A stretch of DNA of 10,000 nucleotides from Chondrilla cf. caribensis (lineage: Eukaryota > Porifera > Demospongiae > Chondrillida > Chondrillidae). Numbering within the stretch: position 1 is the first letter of the stretch; the number at the start of each line of letters is the position of its first letter. The position numbers and the translations under genes are program-made. The notes beneath the pieces were generated by a model that ran no database searches, was not told the DNA's origin, and was given only the letters and a program-made list of their open reading frames with translations. Below are positions 5,515 to 10,000 of this stretch, piece by piece. Location: positions 4,396,352-4,406,351 of the forward strand of contig OZ026550.1 in NCBI GenBank assembly GCA_964020155.1, read 5' to 3'.

Positions 5515-8500
5515 GTAATGCTCATAATAATGTAGTCATATTGTAATTAAGAATGTGACCACTTCCAATGGATAAAGTGTACACTTAATTTAGGTAATTC
5601 TTACATTGTACAATTTATTTGATTTTAATTCATTTATTTTATGGGCAGTTTTGGAAGACAAACCATCTGATATTGATTTGGACCACATTAGCAAGGATGT
5701 GGGAGACAAGTGGAGAAGCTTACTAACACACCTTGGTGTCCCTTTAGCTAAGAGTAAAGTATATCTTCAAGAATCTCTGGGTAATCCCGTGTCTGCGTGT
5801 CTGGAGGGACTCGTGTATTGGCGGGAAGGTAACAAACCTTGCAAAGAAGCTACTTGGCGTGTACTGTTAGAGGCATTAGAGGAAGGAGCCGAAAGGAGAG
5901 ATTATGCCAGAAAACTCCGTGAGGATATCATTAAAGGTGTAACAACCCAAAGCCCATTCACTTCAGTTGCAACTCAAAGTGAGCTCTAAATGCAAAGTAT
6001 AAATATTAGTTATTATAATTTGTCAATGACTTTCATGACTAGTAGCTAATTCACGCACAGAGCCTAGGCCTATAGTATAAGTTATGAGCAAAATCTTAGC
6101 CAAAAATTACATTATGTACTTGTATTCATTCATGTATTGTACACAACATTATTGCCATACATAATATTATGTAATTCCTATATAAAATAAAGTATTTTAA
6201 TTCATATATAACGTAGACTATTATTCCCCTTAAGGGCCATTCCAGTTTCGTCCACCATCCACACATGGTGAACCTACATGTAATGTGTCAACTATGGACG
6301 TGAGATCCAAGAAAATCAAGACAATTGTTGATAAGTATAGGAATGGTGAAGGGGAGTTATATCTACCCAGCAACCCTGAGTTAGAGGACAAATTTGATGA
6401 CATCATGGGAATCCTTGATTCAATGCTTTTGCGAGCTTCCTCTGCTGACAGGCGCAAGCTGTGCAGTTTGGTTCGACTCAAGTACCGGCGATACTACAAC
6501 CCTGGAGTGAGGCCTGCTGCACTACCGCCTGTTCCTGACACAGCCAGAGGGCTCTATGATTTCATTGCCAAAAAGTCCACTGCATATGAGACCCTCCTTG
6601 TGCACCATGCAGTAGAGGTGCTAAGCAGTGAAGATGAGGAGTTGAAGGGGAAGGTGCAAAATTATGAGTCCAAACTTAGATCTTTTCTTGAAGGAACGCT
6701 AACATCCTGCAAGAGGAGGGCAGTGACCCTCCCACAATATCCGGGCCACACCCACCTAGCTGTGGTGTTATCAAAAGAGCAAGTTTTACTCTCACTCATG
6801 CTTCACATGAAAGATTATTTCTCCAAATACCTACATTTGGAGGAGTGCTTGTTTGAGGGCTTTGGGGGAGGGTGTACGGTACTCCTCTTTGCCATCCCTG
6901 ATATAGATGCTGCTCTATTGGCTCCTATAGCTCTGTCTCATTTGGCGGAGATGAAAAGGCTGTTTGACATCACACATTTTATCATTTTCAACCATTTTGG
7001 CTGTGATCTGGGAATGGGAACTTTTGAACTACTAGTGAGTGGTTCATGGTGTATAGTCTTTCTTTCACAGTAGAATTACTTCAAATTATGCACTGTATAC
7101 CTGTTCCTGGTTAGTTAGCACTCACACGTGGGTAGAGTGTGCAAAATACCTTACTGGATCCCTATAGCTAGCTGTTAATACAGTATGTACCCCTATCTGC
7201 TTAGGAAATTTGCCAATGAGACGTACTGCTGAAAGATGTTCTGTCACCATAATATAATACATTACCCTTCATTGTAAGTTATTTACGGTGCTGTAAACGC
7301 TATTGACAACTGAAGACTAAAGTATTTTCAGTGGTCTTATGTGGATTTCAATTTCCTCCATTCACTTTCAAATGTATACATATATGGGGTTTCATTATTA
7401 TTTCATCCATTCACATTCATTGTACATACATTATATATAATATTTCAAATTCAATCATAGTAACTCCCTTGTATTATGGTAATATTATATACCATTATTC
7501 AGATTCTCATTTTGGGTACTTATCTATGTACCACATTGTAATATATGCCTTGCACTTAGTTATGTATGAAAGCCTGTGGTATTGCATTAAACCATAATAG
7601 GCAATGTATGATCTGATGATATATAGATATGTGTGCACTTTGAGCAACTTTATTTAATCTAGTTTTGTATGTCTCTCTAGAATGTCCCTTACAAATCGAA
7701 TGAATTCGAAGACAAAGTTCAGGTGGAACATGAACTTATTGCTGCTAAACTAAATTTGAGGCTGAAACAACTGGAATTAGATCGCTGTGAAGAGGAGCTG
7801 CAGATGTTCAGAAATAGTACCATTCGACTAGCTAAGGAGAAATTTCAGTTGGAAAGCGAATTAGTCAAGTTGAGAGGAGAAAAAATGAATTTAGAGGAAT
7901 CAGCCAAGAAGAACCAAGAACTCAGAGAAGTAACTATCAAGAAGGTGGGTTGTATAGTGTTGTCAGTGTAAACTTATCTGTGTACCACATTGTAAACTGG
8001 ATACATGCTTATTATAGGTTTAGATAGATTTTGACATAAGTGGGTATATATTATACTATTATACTTTACACATGATAGCATATTTGACTAAGAGTACTGT
8101 TATTATATTATAGTATTAAAATAAATTTGAAAACAAAAAAGACCATTTTAACCAATAAAGACACTAATAGGACAATGGATTATCTTATACATGTTATGTA
8201 TGTATAATATTATTAAATCATTATGTATAATGGTAGTATAAAGAACACTAGGCTGGTTGCGTGATGTATAATGATTGATTCAGAATCAAATGTTATAATT
8301 ACATACTTATTCTTTATAATGTTTGCAACAATTGTATGCATGTTTTAATGTCTATACCCTCCAGATTGAGAAGCCGGCTTGCCGGTTCGTCGGCTCGGAA
8401 AAGTCACCGAGGAACTGGAAGGATATGAAATGCCAAAAGATACTGGAATGTGGTGGTGTATGCCGTGCTGTGTCAGCAGCAAGGAACTTTGTTGCCACTG

Positions 8501-9192
8501 ATGGCTCAGGATATGTGAAGGTATACAAGAAAACTAGCAATGATGTGTCTTATACCATTGGAAAAGGTCAGCTCAGTGAACGTGTGTGTGCAATCACAAT
8601 GTATGGAGAAGATAATATTTTTGTGTCCGATACTGGCAATTGCAACGTCAAAATGTTCAACATACATGGACAACATGTCCGTACGCTGGAAAGAGAGGGC
8701 TGGCAATTCACACCTCTTGGTCTGACTACTAGTTCAGATGGTTGCGTTTATGTTTGTGATTTTAGTCATCACTGCATCTGTGTTTTCCGTACACAAGGAA
8801 AGTTTCTGTTTTCCTTTGGCTCATATGGAAGTGGTGATGAGTGTTTCAATTGGCCTAGTGACCTATGTTTTGGCAGTGACGGCTTTCTCTACATCACTGA
8901 TCTTAACAATTGCAGAATTTGTGTATATGACCAAGATGGTAAATTCATTAGACAGTTTACCACTATGTTTGAGCCATGGTGTATAGCTGCCACTGATTGT
9001 GGACATCTTATTGTTAGTTCATTTGTTTCCCATAAAATCATGATATATACCACTGGAGGTGACTTGGTCCATGTATTTGGAGAACAAGGCAGACTATCTG
9101 GACAATTTTGGAATCCCTATGGTGTATCAGTAGACAGCGATGGTTTAATTTACATTGCAGACTTTGATAACAGACGTATACAAGTTTATTGA
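5481..9192 (+). CDS. Death domain - uncharacterised module - coiled coil - NHL propeller protein (five exons)
   Basis: Exons 5481-5514, 5649-5978, 6235-7034, 7681-7944 and 8365-9192 have GT..AG borders and join in frame into 2256 nt, 751 residues plus TGA. Domains: Death domain about 20-104, unassigned module about 140-388, coiled coil about 400-470, six NHL repeats about 511-751. The Death domain predicts homotypic assembly with other Death-domain adaptors; coiled coil plus NHL predicts oligomerisation and binding of protein or RNA, as in TRIM-NHL proteins (family knowledge). No signal peptide or membrane segment is seen, so a cytoplasmic role is inferred. No RING, B-box, NACHT, kinase or caspase motif is visible. 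That all exons form one transcript rests on phase continuity and lack of other starts or stops; exon 2 has no ATG, so exon 1 is needed. No AATAAA was found in the 300 bases after the stop. Confidence 0.78.
5649..5978 (+). CDS. Death-NHL gene exon 2: Death domain
   Basis: Encodes about residues 12-121. The pattern LDHISKDVGDKWRSLLTHLG, then PLAKSKVYLQES, CLEGLVYWREG, ATWRVLLEALEEGAERRDYA is a canonical six-helix Death domain. The tryptophan of DKW (residue 33) and the helix-5 sequence W..LLEAL are the usual core positions. The acceptor follows ATTTTATGGGCAG. Three possible donors, at 5919 (gtgagg), 5937 (gtgtaa) and 5979 (gtgagc), all leave phase 1 and all join exon 3; 5979 looks best, the others shorten the linker by 20 or 14 residues. 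Unspliced, the frame ends at TAA 5987-5989. Confidence 0.9.
5987..6191 (+). promoter_or_regulatory. Intronic stop and AATAAA poly(A) signal (possible short isoform)
   Basis: If the exon 2 donor is not used, translation stops at TAA 5987-5989. An AATAAA hexamer follows at 6186-6191, inside the intron and about 200 bases after that stop. The result would be a protein of about 124 residues that is almost only Death domain. Use of the signal is inference; AT-rich DNA gives such hexamers by chance. Confidence 0.4.
6235..7034 (+). CDS. Death-NHL gene exon 3: uncharacterised module
   Basis: Encodes about residues 122-388 in 800 nt; acceptor CCCCTTAAG, donor gtgagt. I cannot name the family. An N-terminal helical part (about 145-205, RSKKIKTIVDKY, DDIMGILDSMLL, ADRRKLCSLVRLKYRR) may be a linker. 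A second part (228-280) has LYDFIAKK, YETLLVHHAVEVL, KVQNYESKLRSFLEGTL and looks all-helical. A third part (294-388) alternates strands and helices: THLAVVLS, VLLSLMLHMKDYF, HLEECLFEGFGGG, CTVLLFAIP, LLAPIALSHLAEMKRLF, THFIIFNHFGCDL. My recollection is that similar blocks accompany Death or NACHT domains in sponge and cnidarian proteins; this is unverified. The better-looking acceptor at 6245 would shift the frame into a stop, so 6234 was chosen by phase. Confidence 0.8.
7035..7680 (+). other. Death-NHL intron 3 (646 bp)
   Basis: AT-rich and non-coding; an open frame at 7331-7597 is rich in Ile, Tyr and His from AT composition and has no family signature. A 23-bp segment at 7518-7540 recurs in the next intron at 7972-7994. 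Confidence 0.8.
7681..7944 (+). CDS. Death-NHL gene exon 4: coiled coil
   Basis: A 264-nt phase 0-0 exon, about residues 389-476, between acceptor gtctctctag and donor gtgggt. Leucine and hydrophobic positions recur in heptads within a very charged sequence: HELIAAKLNLRLKQLELDRC, EEELQMF, LAKEKFQLESELVKLRGEK, MNLEESAKKNQELREV. This is a coiled coil of roughly 70 residues, likely driving dimerisation or trimerisation next to the propeller, as the coiled coil does in TRIM proteins. Confidence 0.9.
7945..8364 (+). other. Death-NHL intron 4 (420 bp)
   Basis: Very AT-rich and non-coding. It contains the second copy of the 23-bp direct repeat (7972-7994). The acceptor tract is TCTATACCCTCCAG. Confidence 0.85.
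8365..9192 (+). CDS. Death-NHL gene exon 5: six-bladed NHL beta-propeller
   Basis: Encodes residues 477-751 and TGA at 9190-9192. After a short basic, Cys-containing lead (IEKPACRFVGSEK) come six NHL-type repeats, starting near 511, 550, 593, 640, 680 and 727. Typical blade text: PLGLTTSSDGCVYVCDFSHH, PSDLCFGSDGFLYITDLNN, PYGVSVDSDGLIYIADFDN followed by R.I.V(Y/F) and G.....F. The protein ends exactly on the RIQVY strand of blade six, as expected for a closed propeller. Sixteen cysteines in 275 residues is high. Such domains bind protein partners or structured RNA; the ligand here is unknown. Confidence 0.93.
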   Translation: MEKPACRFVGSEKSPRNWKDMKCQKILECGGVCRAVSAARNFVATDGSGYVKVYKKTSNDVSYTIGKGQLSERVCAITMYGEDNIFVSDTGNCNVKMFNIHGQHVRTLEREGWQFTPLGLTTSSDGCVYVCDFSHHCICVFRTQGKFLFSFGSYGSGDECFNWPSDLCFGSDGFLYITDLNNCRICVYDQDGKFIRQFTTMFEPWCIAATDCGHLIVSSFVSHKIMIYTTGGDLVHVFGEQGRLSGQFWNPYGVSVDSDGLIYIADFDNRRIQVY

Positions 9193-10000
9193 GACAAATT
9201 CTCCATTGTTTTCTCATAAAATGTATATTATTATATTCAGTACTAATTATTATTTAATTTCATAATACATGCCCACGTAATAAGTACGTACAGTGCTAAG
9301 TATTATACTTTGACATTTTGTCTTAGTTTTTCAAAATGCTTATAATAATATCATGAAAACACTGTGCTTTATAATATAACCTATAATAATTAGACTAAAC
9401 ATAATAATATTATTTTATAAAATTCAAAACTATTCGCATATAGTTGCATGACTTATAATTGTATATATTGATATATGCTGCATTATTTTCTTAATTGTGC
9501 ACCTTCAAACTTATGTGACTGTGTGGACATATACATACATAATATGATACAGAGGATACTTGTCAATCCGGCTCAATATTCGTTTTAGCTGATTAACACA
9601 TTTGGTGGATTAATGGGATATTCATTGATACTTGTACATTATAACTGGTGCTGGGAAATTGTGGCAGATTAAAAGGTTTGGTGGATAAAGCAGTGGCAGA
9701 TTAATGAGAATTCACAGTAGCTTCATACTGGACACTAGTCCATACTCATGGATCAATTATGCACTGTACATTTGAAATTTACTTCAATTCCAGCTATGTA
9801 TAATTATATATTACATCCAATCACCAGTACGGACCCCTTTCATCGAGGAAATGCCAATACATCATAATTTTGTATAATTCTCCTTGGTCAGAAAATGCAG
9901 AAATTAGCATAAACAATTATTAATATTATAATAATGTGAGGACTGTACATGATATTAATATATAATACATGCTGACAGGCATTCACATATATATCATTCA
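9193..10000. other. 3' flank, no gene seen
   Basis: AT-rich, with no long coding frame and no AATAAA or ATTAAA in the first 300 bases after the stop, so the cleavage site probably uses a variant hexamer. Three related short segments near 9603, 9661 and 9693 (GGTGGATTAATGGG, GTGGCAGATTAAAAGG, GTGGCAGATTAATGAG) suggest a worn repeat. Confidence 0.6.

Noticed and set aside
6246..7034. Acceptor at 6244-6245 (ATTCCAG) as the start of exon 3
   Set aside because: It looks stronger than the one at 6233-6234, but with any phase-1 donor in exon 2 it leads to an early stop. Only 6235 keeps the frame.
6285..7073. Exon 3 as a separate single-exon gene
   Set aside because: The frame has a GT donor exactly where the folded sequence ends, and the extra 12 codons after it look like intron. 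It also joins in frame to exons on both sides.
7331..7597. Open frame of 88 codons in intron 3
   Set aside because: Composition is that of translated AT-rich DNA, without a domain or good splice borders.
8352..8986. Several overlapping open frames on both strands across the NHL exon
   Set aside because: They are shadows of the NHL frame, which alone shows six regularly spaced repeats.
1..10000. A bacterial symbiont, prophage or CRISPR-type system
   Set aside because: No operon structure, ribosome binding sites or spacer array; both genes are spliced and the repeats are eukaryotic microsatellites and MITEs. No tRNA or rRNA gene was seen.

Overview
The window looks like nuclear DNA of an early-branching animal, most likely a demosponge (Amphimedon-type). 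It is AT-rich. Both genes are split by GT..AG introns of roughly 0.13 to 1.1 kb, spacing between genes is compact, microsatellites and small MITE-like inverted-repeat elements are common, and one gene joins a Death domain to an NHL beta-propeller, the kind of domain mixing seen in sponge genomes. The species call is inference; the spliced eukaryotic structure can be read directly.

Left part (about 1-3350, minus strand): the 5' end of a glycoside hydrolase family 3 gene resembling beta-D-xylosidases. Six short exons (3343-3200, 2514-2451, 1389-1274, 749-681, 500-445, 101-53) join in frame into 166 residues: a signal peptide, a PFRNTSL motif, [11 protein letters not shown], a TEC motif, and [12 protein letters not shown]. 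The gene runs off the left edge, so its catalytic aspartate is outside the window. Its introns hold long CA/TG arrays, a 41-bp minisatellite and a degraded MITE. None of the six exons is reported by simple long-ORF reading; they come from splice-phase reasoning.

Middle (about 3344-5480): a 2.1 kb divergent intergenic region between the two gene starts. It holds an E-box at the GH3 start, a CA array, a clear MITE with 37-bp perfect terminal inverted repeats (3794-4056), a degenerate repeat about 329 bp apart, and a long foldback element (5225-5390) just upstream of the second gene.

Right part (5481-9192, plus strand): a five-exon gene whose exons join in frame into about 751 residues: a Death domain, a module of about 265 residues that I cannot assign to a named family, a coiled coil, and a six-bladed NHL beta-propeller. 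The order coiled coil then NHL is that of TRIM-NHL proteins, but no RING or B-box is visible and a Death domain sits at the N-terminus. A retained first large intron would give a Death-domain-only protein, and that intron carries an AATAAA signal. The last 800 bases are AT-rich flank without a gene that I can support.

The two genes are head-to-head but I see no functional link: one product appears secreted (carbohydrate breakdown), the other cytoplasmic (signalling or scaffold).
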